Assembly: GCA_002633025.1 (NCBI GenBank)
Contig: NMRB01000297.1
Span: 342,997 to 406,996 of the forward strand
Reading direction: 5' to 3'
Origin: Notospermus geniculatus
Lineage: Eukaryota; Nemertea; Pilidiophora; Heteronemertea; Lineidae
Length of the DNA: 64,000 nucleotides
The number at the start of each line of letters is the position of its first letter. The stretch's first letter is position 1. The notes below the pieces were generated by a model. That model did no database searches and was not told the origin of the DNA. It saw only the letters and a list, made by a program, of their open reading frames with translations. The translations under genes were made by a program, and so were the position numbers. Shown here one piece after another: positions 1 to 13,500 of the stretch.

Positions 1-629
1 CCTCAGAATTTGACCTGTCAGATGGCGCAATGCAACATTGTTGCCTATCAACTCTGAGGTTCTCGGTTTGACCTCCAGTTGCACTGATACTTCACGAGAC
101 AGAGAATGTGACTCTCTGTATCAAACAACCTTGGCTTTTTTATAGGCACTCCGATATTTTCCTCCTGCCGCACATTTTCTCCGTTGCAAATACTGTCAAA
201 AGAGCTAACAACACTACATTTGGCGCTTGGCACTCGACTCAATTTTTTGCGTGCGTGGATCCTGATTCACCGTTTCAAAACACAAACCGCTCAAGTATCG
301 CACATTTCTCAGCACTGTCATATCGATTCATTGTTTGTTTCACTGAAACTGACAAAGGAGAGCGACGAGCTCCCCGGCGACAAGCCAGTCTTCGAACACT
401 TGTTGCTATGCGTGCACATCGTCTTGGTGACCACGCTGAGATACGTTTACATGCAGGAGAAGGGGAAAGGTTGCAGGAGTATGCTGATGACCTCAAGGGT
501 TGTTTTAAGCTCGATCAATACGGAATGCCGAGGGACAAATGCGTCATCGGCAAAGCAATAGGTGTAAATTTTAACCCTTGGAAACATGGCTACCTGATGG
601 ATTTGTCGAAACATATTCTTACTGTCAGA

Positions 630-1013
630 CATTTTGGTTCCTGAAGCCACCGCTAGGGCTAGAAGGGTTTGGTATTGGCGGGCATTTTGTTGCTGACGTC
701 ATTTTAGGATTCAATTTTCCTGTAAAATTTCATTCTTCCCTGGTCTAATTAAACGACGATGATCTCGGGCTCTTGTTACAGATCTGCAACACATACAAAC
801 ATTCTCATCAAGAAACTTCCTCGGTGTTGCCATTCCGGTAATACGGCATGTTCGATGACATTAGCATCCACAAGCTACGGGCATCCCCATTCTAAAAATA
901 ACCTGTGGTGTCAACATGATGATCTATAGATCCGCGACAACTTTTATGCTGCAAAGAAGGCAGCCAATACCGAAGCCTTCTAGCACTAGCAGTGGTTTCG
1001 GGAACCAAAATGG
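630..1013. mobile_element. MITE with about 50-bp terminal inverted repeats
   Basis: CATTTTGGTTCCTGAAGCC at the left end is mirrored by GGTTTCGGGAACCAAAATG at the right end, and the match extends about 50 bp inward. A single arm of the same family occurs near 34065-34125. This accounts for ORF calls in the first kilobase. Confidence 0.75.
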
Positions 1014-1023
1014 CCGTCAGAGT

Positions 1024-1307
1024 GGTGCAGTATACAGTATGCAGTAAACGGTATACGGAAACGCGAGCGAACAATGGCCCAACAAAGGGTTTATGACCAT
1101 AAAACGTGTCCATATACCGTATACCTCTATGTAAACTCAGCCTGACGCAATCCATGATTCAGCTATGGCCGACTCTGACGCAACATCTTCAAAGTCACTG
1201 TCGTGGGGTTGTCTGCGTCACGTCATTCAGCTTCAGATCGAGGTTATGGTTGAGGTTTCAGCGGAAGTGCGCAGATCTTTGTCATTTACGTCAATTTGAT
1301 GACAGTC
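1024..1307. repeat. Palindromic GGTATAC element next to the right part of a hairpin MITE
   Basis: 1024-1135 contains GTATAC-rich inverted arms (GTAAACGGTATACGG and CCATATACCGTATACC) related to the palindromes at 35475 and 61758. 1136-1307 matches the right half of the hairpin MITE family seen whole at 5031 and 16701, including GGAAGTGCGCAGATCTTTGT. Confidence 0.65.
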
Positions 1308-1336
1308 TAGAGTTTTGAATTTTTCGTATTTTTCAG

Positions 1337-1558
1337 GACTGTGAAGGACAGAACGGGCCATTCCTTCCTCCGTACGGCTCCCCCGTCCTAAGACCAATCA
1401 GTATCGGCTACGGTGAGGAGGTCAACCTAACGCAGCATTGCCAACAAATCTGGGACCCGAACGTTTCCAGGTTCGCTTTCCTGGATCACAACAAGAGGAG
1501 TGTGTTTTATACCGACCCGCGATCGCCGAGGAAGAAACCGCATAAAGTGACGACAAAG
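1337..1558 (+). CDS. Exon 1 seen (internal exon) of the collagen-like gene
   Basis: The acceptor is TATTTTTCAG and the donor AAG/GTTTGT. The exon has 74 codons, is phase 0 at both ends and is non-repetitive. It contains the strings YGSPVLRPISIGYG and FAFLDHNKRSVFYTDP and ends in a basic run. No collagen-like repeat is present yet, so it forms a separate folded lead segment. No earlier exon is visible at 1-1336, which is mostly repeat-derived. Confidence 0.85.
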
Positions 1559-4500
1559 GTTTGTATTGATGGAAGTTTGAATTTGAATTTGAAATCAGAC
1601 TCGGCTCTTTAATTAAAGGCACATTGCGTCTGAATTCAAGAAACGGTTTGGAAATGCATGCAGAAGAAGCATCAACGTCAAATTTGTCCAGTTGTGTGGT
1701 ATCGGAAAAATGTACAGGGCTTGTGAATTCTGGGTGATACAGCGTTATGTAATAATATCTGATGTCGTTTTTGGTTCTCATGTCCGGAACAGTGTTTTGC
1801 GTTGCATGGAGTGAAATTTGCATGCATGCCGTCGGTCGGACAACCTGGTCCCCAGTGCGCAACAGAGCCTGGGTATTCAGCTATTATTTCTTCAACAGCC
1901 TTTAAATTTTGGGGGCTATGATGGCACGGAGCTGCCTGGGAACGAGATTGGATAATCTAGGAGTGAAAATTTGACTAAACAGGTGGTGTCATACAGTTTG
2001 TTACGCCGGGATCTCACTTCAGGACCCTGGGGTGAATTCAGTTGTACCCTTATTTTCAAGACACCTTGGCCGTAGGCGGGTTGGACTTCAGTCAGACTTT
2101 CATTAAAGTCAGACTTTTCTCAATGCTTTAAGCGTAGAGAAAGTCCAATTTCAGCTATACTTGAGGCTAAAGTCCGACCCGTGCATATAGCCTAATTCAT
2201 ACTTTGACGCTCGACCATCGCTGGCGACCGGCGCGCGATCTTGGGTTCGACGCAGACCCCGTCGTGCGATTTGGTCGGTGTCCGATCGCGAGGCTGTAAT
2301 TACTTGAGTCATTTCATAACGGGTCGCCGTCGCTAAAGTACGCTGGACTATGAATCCATTCCGCGAAGTCGACGTCCAGATTTGGTCGTGCGTCGGACGC
2401 CGATGGTCTTGCCTAGAAGTATAAACTATGCTTATGGCTCTTAGGGTGGCAGATGCTGTCTTTAGTTGGGAAGTGTCATGATTACGGTGGTCAACATAGA
2501 AGACAAATTTCCAAATAGGTGTCCTCAATAAAGAGGTGTTCCTGTGGCAGATGTGTCATATAGATGAGATCAAACTTCGTAATTAGGTCATTGCCATGGA
2601 TAATTCACGCATGCGCATTTTGCCGTTTTCCTTGGTCCAAGCCGGAAGTCGATGTTTTAATGGCTTTCAACGAAGGATTTGCCGGTGGGTCGCACATTTT
2701 GCCGTTTTCTGTGGGCTTTTCGCCCAGCTTTGTGTTTATAAGTGTGTGGGTCCTCGAGATAATCACCTGGTGCTCCTGAAAATCGTTACCATCATGAAAA
2801 TCGGGTGAGATTTACAGAAAAATTCGCCCAGGTTGGGTCTCCGAATGGACAAAAATGGCGATGCACATGGGGGAAACCAGTGATTTTTCCGTTCCTCAAC
2901 TGTTACCAGACCTAAGGGCTCCCCTGCAGAAATATCGAAGAGAACCACCAACAGTGCTGCCGATTGCCGGAATCCTTCGTTGAAACCAATGTAAACACAC
3001 CAGCCTCCGCGTTGTCAAGGAAAATGGCTACTGCGCATGTGCGGGTTGCCAAGAAATCGCCATGACGTCATAAACGACGACCTAATTTGAACTGATCTAT
3101 AAGAGGTTCTACTGATACGATCCACACGACTAACTGAATCATGTCAAACAACCACATGGTCTCCATCTTATGGACAGATGTTGAACTAGGGAGGAAAATC
3201 TTTTTAACAAAACACAGACTTATTAATTTGTGTCGAATTTTTAGCCGTGCATTGCTCATAAGGTATGTCATGTGTGTGTCAATAGATGGCGTTCATAGCA
3301 CCAGCAGACGTGAGTGTAAACATATTGTCACACTGTGTTGAGTGATGTAGTGCTGTAGGCCTATCAGAAATAAGTTCTCGTCACTGCAAAAAGATGGCGC
3401 ACACACAGATGGTGGAATTGGAAAGGAATGGCTTGTAAATCATTTGAAATTAAACTATCACTAAAACCTAAAATCTTCATTTTCACGTAGACAGAAATAT
3501 GAATCTAGGCAGGAAGCCAAATTATCAAGTGATGGAAATTTGACCAATCATATTCTCGATATATTTACGAAACGAACTGTTGAAAATTGTTCCCACCTGT
3601 GGTATGGTATTATGTTCAAGGCAGGAGAGGCTCAGACTGGCTCATCCAGTCCTATAAAACCTGTCGTTTGTGATCTATTCCCTTTAAATGAATGACATAT
3701 GATCCATTCCCTTTAAGTGTCCGATTGATGAGCCATTCCCTTTAAGCTGCTCTGCACCGTGTTTCGCTGATAAATGGACAGACGCACTCTCTTCACGGCT
3801 GATGTAAAGGTCTGTCTACGCCACCAACATTTCCAAACATTTCAAAAACATCCAGCTGCGACATTTCCATAACATCGTTGTTTTCGGTTTGTTGAGTGGT
3901 GTGGACTGGAGCTGCAACTTTTGCAAAACAATTTGAAAACATGTTTTGATATAATGTTGCAGAGTGTAGACCAACCCCGAAACAAGCCGTAACATTTCCA
4001 ACAGTTTTCAAAATGTTTTGTTGCAGAAATGTTTTGAAAATGTTGATGGTGTAAATAGGCCTTAAGGAATGAAACCTATGTTTGATTCTTTCATGGTATC
4101 ACTTATGCAATTGTTGTTATTGTCAGCATCATCATCACCTTTGCAATCAACATCATCACCAACCATTCAAGTGAACAAAAATGATTCCTGTTAGCATCAT
4201 TGTTTATATAGATGTACCAAACTGTGCATGATTTTTAGGAAAGATTCATGATAACTTGAATGTCTGTAGCCTGTTTGTCGTGCCAGTTTTTTTGACAGCA
4301 GGGGTTTAGATAACGTGCGTATTTGCGTAAATACGCAACTCTTGTTGGAAAAAACGCAAGTGCAATCTTGCATAAAACGTAACATACGCATGTCAAAAAA
4401 TTCCTGTCACAGGAATTTTTTAAAATGGAGCTGCATCACTGGAAGGAAGAGAGGACTTTGTGAAATGAGGAAAGGCACAATGAAAAAACTTTGGCAAGTC

Positions 4501-7500
4501 TGGCTTGCAGTTCTGATAGTCATGTGAGAGCCGGTTTGAAGTCAGGGATTTCCAGAAGGGAGCATTTTTGCAACGATTTTGAGAGTTTTCAGAGTGGGCG
4601 CCACCTCTTTATACTGCATTAGTAGTAGTCGGGGCCCCCTTATCAAAATTCCTAGATCAAGCCCCCCCCCTGAAACTTTCTGTTTTTACCACAGTTTATT
4701 CAATTCGATGGCCGGAGCCACCCCCAGTCACTACCTCCACCTGACGAGAAGGAGATGGACTACATGGCGAGGATGGCGTATAACGTCAAAGACAAGGTGG
4801 GTGGTCGTGTGGTAGATTTTGGAGGTGTTAGGCCCTTGAGTCCTGACTTTTGACTTGATGGAAGAATGTCTTACCTTGCATGCAGGAGATCAGGGTTCAC
4901 AACATTAGTGAGGTGTCGCAAATCTGACAAAACACAAAGTACGAAATACGAAATTGGACTTCACTTCCATGACGTAAAAATAAATGTATTTGAAGAGATG
5001 GTTGGTACCACAAATATTGCCTATATGGCTATAGACGATTCTTGAATTTGCAGATCTGCGCACTTCCGCCGAAATCGCAAACGCAACCTCGATCTGAAAC
5101 CAGCTGACGTGACGCAGTCCATGATTCAGCAACGGTCGACTCTGACGCAACGTCGTCGAAGTCACTGTCATGGGGTTCTCTGCATCACGTCATTCACTTT
5201 CAGACCGACGTTCTGTTTATGATTTCGGCGGAAGCGCAGATCTTTCTCGTTTACGTCAATTTGGGATTTGTCTATATAAGTGCCTAAAACCACTTGTATC
5301 TTATTTGTTTGTAGCCCAAGGCACTTGTTATAGAAGCGCAAGGCCAGATGGGATCAGTGGGACGTGACCAACCCCCTGGAGCTCACGGAGCACCTGGAGG
5401 GCGAGGCAAGGACGGTACGTAGAGCTGAAGTCAGATTGAATTTTTCCGTCAGGGCTGAAGCCAAAGCATTATCGGCCCTGCTAAGTATGGAAGAAGCAAT
5501 TTCAAGCTGTTCATGTTCCTCACTTGGATGGGGTCTTTTACTTGCCCTTGCAAAGGCACAAGGTACAAGGCACCACAGCTTACTGTCCCATGCGATGCAC
5601 TGAAGAGCCGGGAATGATTAATCCCATTTGGCCTGGGCTGGATTCGAACCCATGACCTATCTGCCCGTTGCTGTCGGTGTCTGGCATTAGGGGGCCAAAG
5701 CCTAAGCATCGTTGGCCCCGGTAAAGAATTGAAGAAGCAGTCTCACGGTACTCATATTCCTCACTCAGGTGGGGTGTTTTACTTGCCCTTGCAAAGAAAC
5801 AAAGTTCAAGGCACCATGCTTACTGCGTCCCATGCGACAGACGTGAAGAGCCAGGGATGATTGATCCCATATATGGCCCAGGCTGGATTCGAACTGTGAC
5901 CTGCTTCTTGCTAAGCGAACGTGATAACCAAAGTTTATTTTTTGCAGCTACTGTAAAGGGTTCGTACGGTCTGCCTGGAATAAAGGGTGAAAATGGTGAA
6001 CTAGGACAGAAGGGTGGCAGCGGGACGCACGGAACAAACGCCAGCTGTATGAGATTCGCCCTTGACGGTAATACAAGTGACCTTCACGTCAGAAGCCACG
6101 ACGTTGACCTTCATACCGACCTTGGTGGCATTGACGGGGAATCCATACTGTTTATTAATGCACGAGGGGGAGATGGTGGAAACGGCGGCAGAGGAGGTCA
6201 AGGTGAGAAAACGGGATGGACGGATTATCCCCCCCGCCCCAGAAAATTTTGAAATCTAGAAGGTCGTTGGTGCGATTTTCCAGCATCTGAGGGACTAATT
6301 ACAAGGCAATTCTGTGGTACTTTGAAAAGGGCAAGTTTTCTAACGTTGGTCACCGAAAAATAGGGAGGGGCACGGGCTGAGTGTGCCCCCCCCCCCCCCC
6401 CNNNNNNNNNNNNNNNNNNAAATAGTACATTGTACCTGATTTCTTTTAGGTGGTAATGGCGGTCAGGGCGGCCCTGGCGGCGACGGAGCAAAAGGAAAAC
6501 GAGCCTACATGAGATTTGCAAGCGGCAGCATCGGAGGTGAAGGAGGTCCCGGCGGGAAGGGTGGGGATGGCGGCACAGGGGGCGATGGTGGCGATGGCGG
6601 TGATGCTGGCGTTGGAGGGCAGGTGGAGATTGCCGCTAGTGACCCGAGACTGTTGATGTTAGTGGAGGTGAGTTCGATGTGCTCATGGAAATTTATTAAA
6701 GGTGCGCTAGTTCGAATTATAAACAGTATGGTGTGCCACCTATTTTCAACTTCTGGTACTAACAAATGAGATAAAATCGAAATAAATCTAGCCTTTCACA
6801 ACTTTTTGTTTGTTTTTGAGCGTAAAATCATAAATATATTTCAGTTACAAGAATATTTATCAAGATAGATATAAAAATAGATAACTACATTAATGTTTTG
6901 GTATACACGGTGCTGCCACCTGTCCGAGGAAAAATAACTATTATAATCAACCATGTAAATAAACAAACCGTAATGTTTACAATTCGAACTAGAGCACCTT
7001 TAATTTCTCCATTTCCCTGAGATTTGGTCCCATTATACAAAGGATATTCAATGGGGAACCTGCATGCCCAAAGGAGGCGCTGGAGAACAACTCAGTTTTA
7101 ACGCAAAAGCGCATGCGCTGCGAAGTTGAAAACGTCATTGACATCGCATGTCGTTCGTGACGTTATGTGCGATGCGTCATTCACAATCAATGACGTTGCT
7201 CTTCGGTCTGTTGTTTATGCTAAATTAGTCAATTTTATCGATAAAATTCAACATGTTCCCCTTGAATTTCGTTTGAAAACATTCAGATACATTGAGTCAG
7301 TCCTATACTTGATGATAAACATGTAAAATTCGAAATTCAATGGACTACTTCAGGTATATTAGGGCTAGAAGTAGGGTGTAGTTTCAGAATTAAATGGCAA
7401 ATAACGTTGGCTTGACTTTTGACGTCATAGTTTTAACTGAGTTGTTCGTCAGCGCCACCTCACGGATTAGTTCCACCGGTTCCTCATTGACCGTGTTATT

Positions 7501-10500
7501 CTTCTGTTGTTTCAGGTTGACTGCACCCCGGGCAGATGTGGCCTGGGTGGCCCGATGGGTCTCGCTGGTGTTGGCGGCCCCGGCGGTCAGGGTGGAAAAG
7601 GAGGCAAGGGTGGTAAAGGTGGTTCGGGCGGCGCGAGAGGTCGAAATGGCCATGACGGTGAGTACTGTCGCTACACGTCAACTTGGAAGGTGAAAACTTG
7701 CCCTATGCCATCACTTGATTGTCAACACCATAATGAGGAACCGGTGTAACTAATCCGTGACGTGGCGCCGACGAACAACTCATTTAAAACTATGACGTCG
7801 AAAGCCAAGCCAACGTTATTTGCCATTTAATTCTGAAACTACACCCTACTCCTAGCCCTAATATAACCGAAGTAGTCCATTGAATTTTGAATTTTACACA
7901 TTTATCATCAAGTAAAGGACTGACTCAATGTATCTGAATGTTTGCAAATGAAAATTCAAGCGGGAACATGTTGAATTTTATCGATGAAATTGACCATTTT
8001 AACGTAAACAACAAACCGAAGAGCAACGTCATTGATTCTGAATGACACATTGCACTTGATGTCACGAACGAGGCGCGACGTCAATGACGTTTTCAACGTC
8101 GCAGCGCATGCGCTTTTGTGTTAAATCTGAGGTGTTCCCCAGCGCCTCCTTTGGGCACGCTGGTTCCCCATTCCTACTGACCTGTGCTGCGTGGCGAAGA
8201 CAAGATTGAAGGCGTTACAATTAGTGAGATTTTCGTATTTTGCTCATTCCAGGCCGTGCTGGTTATGCAGGCAGCGCTGCCATTAATGGCTCCTCTGGAC
8301 AAGATGGCCGCCCGGCGACGTACGGCAACCTTATATGGCACGTCGTGGCACCAAATGGCAAAGATACGGTTGAACAAAGTGGAAGGAGATATGAGGTTGA
8401 ACTTTTAGACTATCAAGTGAGTGAATCGCATCCAAAATGGCCGATTTCGATTTCAATATTCTACGCCAGATATTGCTGCGGACTCGGTTGATGAAATTTG
8501 CAATAGACTCTACCACTCCAAAAGAGCGCAGCACCTGACGGGGCAGCGTCATGACGTCCCGCACGTCATTGCATGATGTCTTGTTGTGACTCCAAAAAAA
8601 TTGTTTCCCGACGTCATGATCGCTGAAACAACTAGATTTTTTCGTGTCACATCATGGCGTTCCTAAATAACGTGCGGGGCGTCATGACGCTGCCCCGTCA
8701 GGTGCTGCACTCTTTTGGAGTGATACAGTACAGGTCACAATTGACATCCCAAAATTCGTGAAAGTTACGCGTAAGTCACTCGTAACTTACGCAACAACTC
8801 ACGAGCTATGTTACGCGTAACTTACGAGGTGAATTACGCAGTGAGTTACGCGAATTTCGCTAGCTACGCAGTGATTAACGAGGCCAGTTACGCGTTTTTG
8901 ACGAGTTACGTGGTAAGTTACGCAAAACCAAAGCCGTGAGTTATGCGTAAGTTACCCGTAACTTACGAGTAACATATGCGAAGCCGTAGGGATGTCAATT
9001 GTGACCTGTACTGTAGAGTATTCAATGCATCATTTTTCACTCCAGGTTAGGTCCGAGACGGACGATGGCATTTTTGAACCAAACGAGCGTATTTTCATAA
9101 GTCATGTGGCCGTGAAGAATGTGGGCGGGCTGACGTGCCCAGAGGGGGCAGAGGTCGTATTCAGAAGCACCAAAACTGTTAATTTTATTGAAGAACCTTA
9201 TGCACTACCGAAGGTTAGTAAAATAATGACACAGCATCTTTTTACGGCAGCACAATGTCAAAGTGCTTCACGTTATAAGTGAGGTTTGGCAAATCTGATG
9301 AAACACGAAGTATGAAATAGGAAATTGGACTTCATTTCCATGACGTAATGTATTTCAGGAGATGGTTGGTACCACAAATATCGCCTGCTGCAAGAGCGTC
9401 TGTTAGCATATGACGTTATGCCGACATAGTTACGGTGTATATTAAACTTTGAAATTGATCTTTCGTTTCCACTTCGTAGATGATACGAAGTGGAAATTTA
9501 AAAATTCAAGATGCACCATAACTCTCTCGGTCTTACATGATATGCTGAAAGACGCACTGGCAGCAGGGACATTTGTGGTACCAACCATCTGAAATACATT
9601 AGGTCCTGGAAATGAAGTTGAATTTCGTATTTCGTACTTTGTCTTTCGTTACATTTGTGAAACCTCGCTATTAGGGCCTACCGAGTCTCTCTCATTAAAA
9701 ACTTTTTGGTGAATTCGAGGAGCAGTTCATTCAGTACATCACTTGATCCTGTCAAACCAGTTGAGAATACAAGGTCGCGACTTGTTCTTTTGTCAAGACG
9801 TTCTTTTTCATCCTATAGATGGCGCCAGGTGAGATTCATCGCATCAGACGAGAGTTTACTGGTCGTATCAAAGACGTGGCGCCACCTAACTGTCCAGGCC
9901 CGTATCGTGGCATTGCTGAAGTTGACTCGCGTGTTCATATACTCAACAGACCATTCGATCGGGTATGTGTTGTTGTTGTTGTTGAGTGTGCGCTGAGTTT
10001 GTGTGAGGTGACTTTACCCTTCCACCAAATCACCACAGGTTCAATAACAAAATGTTTTTATTCAGTTCTGTTAGTCCGCATGCTGGTGAAAAGGTCCGGT
10101 ATAAAAATTTCTTATTTTCCACAGGGGTTTATGGAACGAAGGGTTGACGTCCAATATCCAATCAAAATAGACGTGATTGACGTCCCTCGGCAGTTAGGCC
10201 GGGGAGAGGAGGGTACCATCATTATCACAGTAAGTAATAACAGAGTCGTCATTCAGAATTTTCTTTATCAAGCGTTGTGGTGTGAAAAACCCTGAGAAGC
10301 AAAATCTGAGGTCGGCCTATTTGCGTTGAACCCCTTGCAGCTATACTATATGGCATGGCTTAACCCGCCGGCCGTGGAGGATTTTCTTTATAGTCTTGGT
10401 GCGTTGGCTATGGCGCTAGAAGCTAAGGCCTTTTTTTTAAATAGTTGCTTTATGAAACCGCCGACGTTGGATTTCCCAATTTCAGAAAAAAATAAAGTTG

Positions 10501-13500
10501 AAATTTTTCCTCTTTTTTATTTCCTCCGACCCTCTATTGTATCCCCACACAGGAAAACGAAAAATAAAATCATGGGTTTTTTTGGCAATCCATCAGTTTG
10601 TATTTTTAAAAAGCTGAGCTGAAGGATATTTTTAAAAAAAATTTCCTCCCTCCTGCCTCAGCATTTCAGGATTTATTTTAAAAAAGCTGAGCTGAAGGAT
10701 CATTATTTTTATTTTTTTCCTCCCTCCTGCCTAAGCCTTTCAGGATTTTATTTCGTAAACCAACTAATAAAAAGTAAAAGGCCTAAGCAACATTGAGCAC
10801 GATCACCATGTGGATGGTTGAGAGCGGGGGGCATATAATACATCAATTGCATCTTGTTGAAAAAGTTGAATGCTAAAACTCTTCTTGGAAACTTCTTTAC
10901 AGTTGCACAACATTTCATCTGTCCCATACGGAGAAGAAGAAACTGATTTAAGCGGAGGGCCTGTCCAAGTTAAAGTAAGCAGACTTTTTATTCCCCACCA
11001 ATTATCAAATCGTGGATTCATTCACATTCAGGCGTGGATCGAGGGGGGTGCGCCCCTCCCCTTTTGGCGAAAAAATCTGTAAAATTGACCGTGAAAATTC
11101 TGGAATTGGGTGCACATTTCAATATTNCCCCCCCCCCCCCCCCCCCCGTCATTCATAAATTGTCTGCATCTTCCAGCTTCATCTTGATCATCGACTGTCT
11201 GCCCTCCCTCCGCGCGAGAAAAACCAACCGTTTGAATTCAGTCAAACAAGCGGAAACACGACGTGTGCTCAGGTATTACGTATCGATGCAAGCAGCAAGG
11301 TGAACCTTATACTGCCGATAACGCCGAAGGAAAGTGCTGAGCTGTTTGATAAGTGTCTGATACAGGTTGATGTCATTTTGGTAAGTGTCTAAAACAGGTT
11401 GATATACAGTGGACCCTCGGTTGGGGACCACCTCTCACTTTTTGGACCAAAATCTGCATCAAAAACACAGTTTTGATGACTTCTTGGGGCAATTTGCCCT
11501 CTTCTCCATGCTAGCTATGGCCCTGAAATCACAAATTACAAAAAAAATTGAAATTTTTTTCAACCTTTTCTGTTTTCAGAGAGGGAAGCTGATTGAATAC
11601 CGTCATGCTCTGATGCGAATCTGTCCGAACTTCGTACGGAAGCGTCCCCCTGCTGATTGCCTCTTCGTGACGGGACCGTGGATCACTCGACCGATCTACA
11701 AAGTATGGCAAACGTTTTTTGATTGGTTGAACATTAGCTTGGACTTCTGGGATGTGGAGAGATACAACGGGTTTTCCCGTGATATGTCGACCAGGAGAGA
11801 GCACGATGTACGTATGTTTAACCATTTCAGTGCTAGCCATATTCCGTATTTTGGCATTTGTATTTGATTTTCCATCAGGGCCGAAGCCATAGCATTATTG
11901 GCCCTGGTAAGTACGAAAGAGACCATCTCAAGCTACTCATGTTCCTCACTTGGATGGGGTCTTTTACTTGCCCCCTTTCAAAGGCACAAGGTACAAGGCA
12001 CCACGGCTTACTGTCCTATGCGACGGACATGAAGAGCTGGGAATGAAATCCAGTTTGACTCGGGCGGGATTCGAAACCGGAATCTCCTCATCCGTATATT
12101 GGCATTATTATGTTACGACTTGGCGAGTCCCGGGAAAGCGGGACAACAACATCATTGCTGTGACGTACATTGTATTGCAATTTCACTTGAAAACTACCAC
12201 ACGACGACACTCATAACATAAACCTTTGAAAATTTGTTGTCTTGGATCAGTTAAGACCAATTTACATGATACAAATTTTACATCCGATTGTCGGATCCGA
12301 CATGATCGTACGTCCAAAGCAGTTCGTGTAAACTGCGTGTACGACAAAATTTTATGGCCTCTGCAATGTCGGATGCACAAGACGGATGTTCTATTTTCTT
12401 CCGATGTCGGACAAACGACGCATGAACTCGGCCAATCAGGTTGCTGCATTGGAGGTCATGTACTTGGCGCACTTGACGAAGAATGAGTCCGTCTGTATTG
12501 ACGGATGAATAAATCGGACCGTGTATACAGCATTTCCGATCCGACAGAATCGTACGACAAAATCACATCTGTCCAAATCGCATCGTGTAAATTGGTCTTT
12601 ACAAGGTTAAACAGCGGTGAATATGGCTGGACATTCTGAAAATGCCTAGGCCTTTTATTTCAGTTTCAGGAAACTCTACTAGAAAGTGCCTGAGGAAGAC
12701 TCTGGTTGGGGTCGAAAATTTGCAAAACTCGGAGACAACTTATGTTTTCTATCAATATGTTTCAGGAAAAGAGTGATATATGACTGAAATTCTGAAAACT
12801 CTTCCCCTTCTCAAAAACACTTCCCCCTTCACCCTTTCAGGAGACTTGGATTGACAACTACCACGGTAGGATGATCGTATTTCCACACTTCGCTATGAAC
12901 CTCCTCGACGGCCCCGACATCGTGTCACACTTCTATAACAGCTATGGTGAGAACCAGTGCTCGGGGCTCCTCCTAATGATGAACGATTCCAATCATACAG
13001 ACAAACAGGGCCTAGTGACGGCTGTCAATCACCATTTGACGGAGTACGAACCCTCGTTAGATTTAGAAGATAAATTTTCAGGGACGCATATGTTTAAGCC
13101 AGAGGATGATGAGGTGGCAGAAACGTGAGTGATTGAAAATTTAATCTGAAATTTGATTTCGGCGTTGATTGTCGTATGTTTTTCATTTCATATTTGTGAC
13201 CGTCACTGCAAAACCGACTAAAACTTGATTCATACATGGCTAACATTTTATGTCGAGGTGGAGAAAAGAATATTTGAACACTCACGAGGCCTTGTTTAGA
13301 GTCATTCAACTCTTTTCTTTTGTCCTCCTCGACATGACGCAGGAATGTTAACCGCGTGTGATTATCCTGCAGGTAAACACTGCTGATCAAGCACCATACA
13401 GGCAGGAAAACAATGCTTTCCTAGGCCTTTAACCTGAATAACTATGAATTAAAATGCTGATTTAGCTAAACACCCTTTGTGAAATCGGCGCATAGTCTTC

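Noticed and set aside
108-644. Overlapping open frames of 125-178 codons near the left edge
   Set aside because: No splice or domain support. The 3' part enters the MITE at 630-1013 and the sequence has no coding-like bias.
1422-1862. 146-codon minus-strand frame
   Set aside because: It is the antisense shadow of exon 1 plus intron sequence.
6509-6765. Pro-rich minus-strand frame (PPSPPSPPVPPSPP)
   Set aside because: Antisense of the Gly-rich exon 5; a codon-complement artefact of GGX repeats.
11703-11708. Exon 13 donor at GTATGG
   Set aside because: The frame continues with convincing folded sequence for 35 more codons and ends at a better-placed donor.
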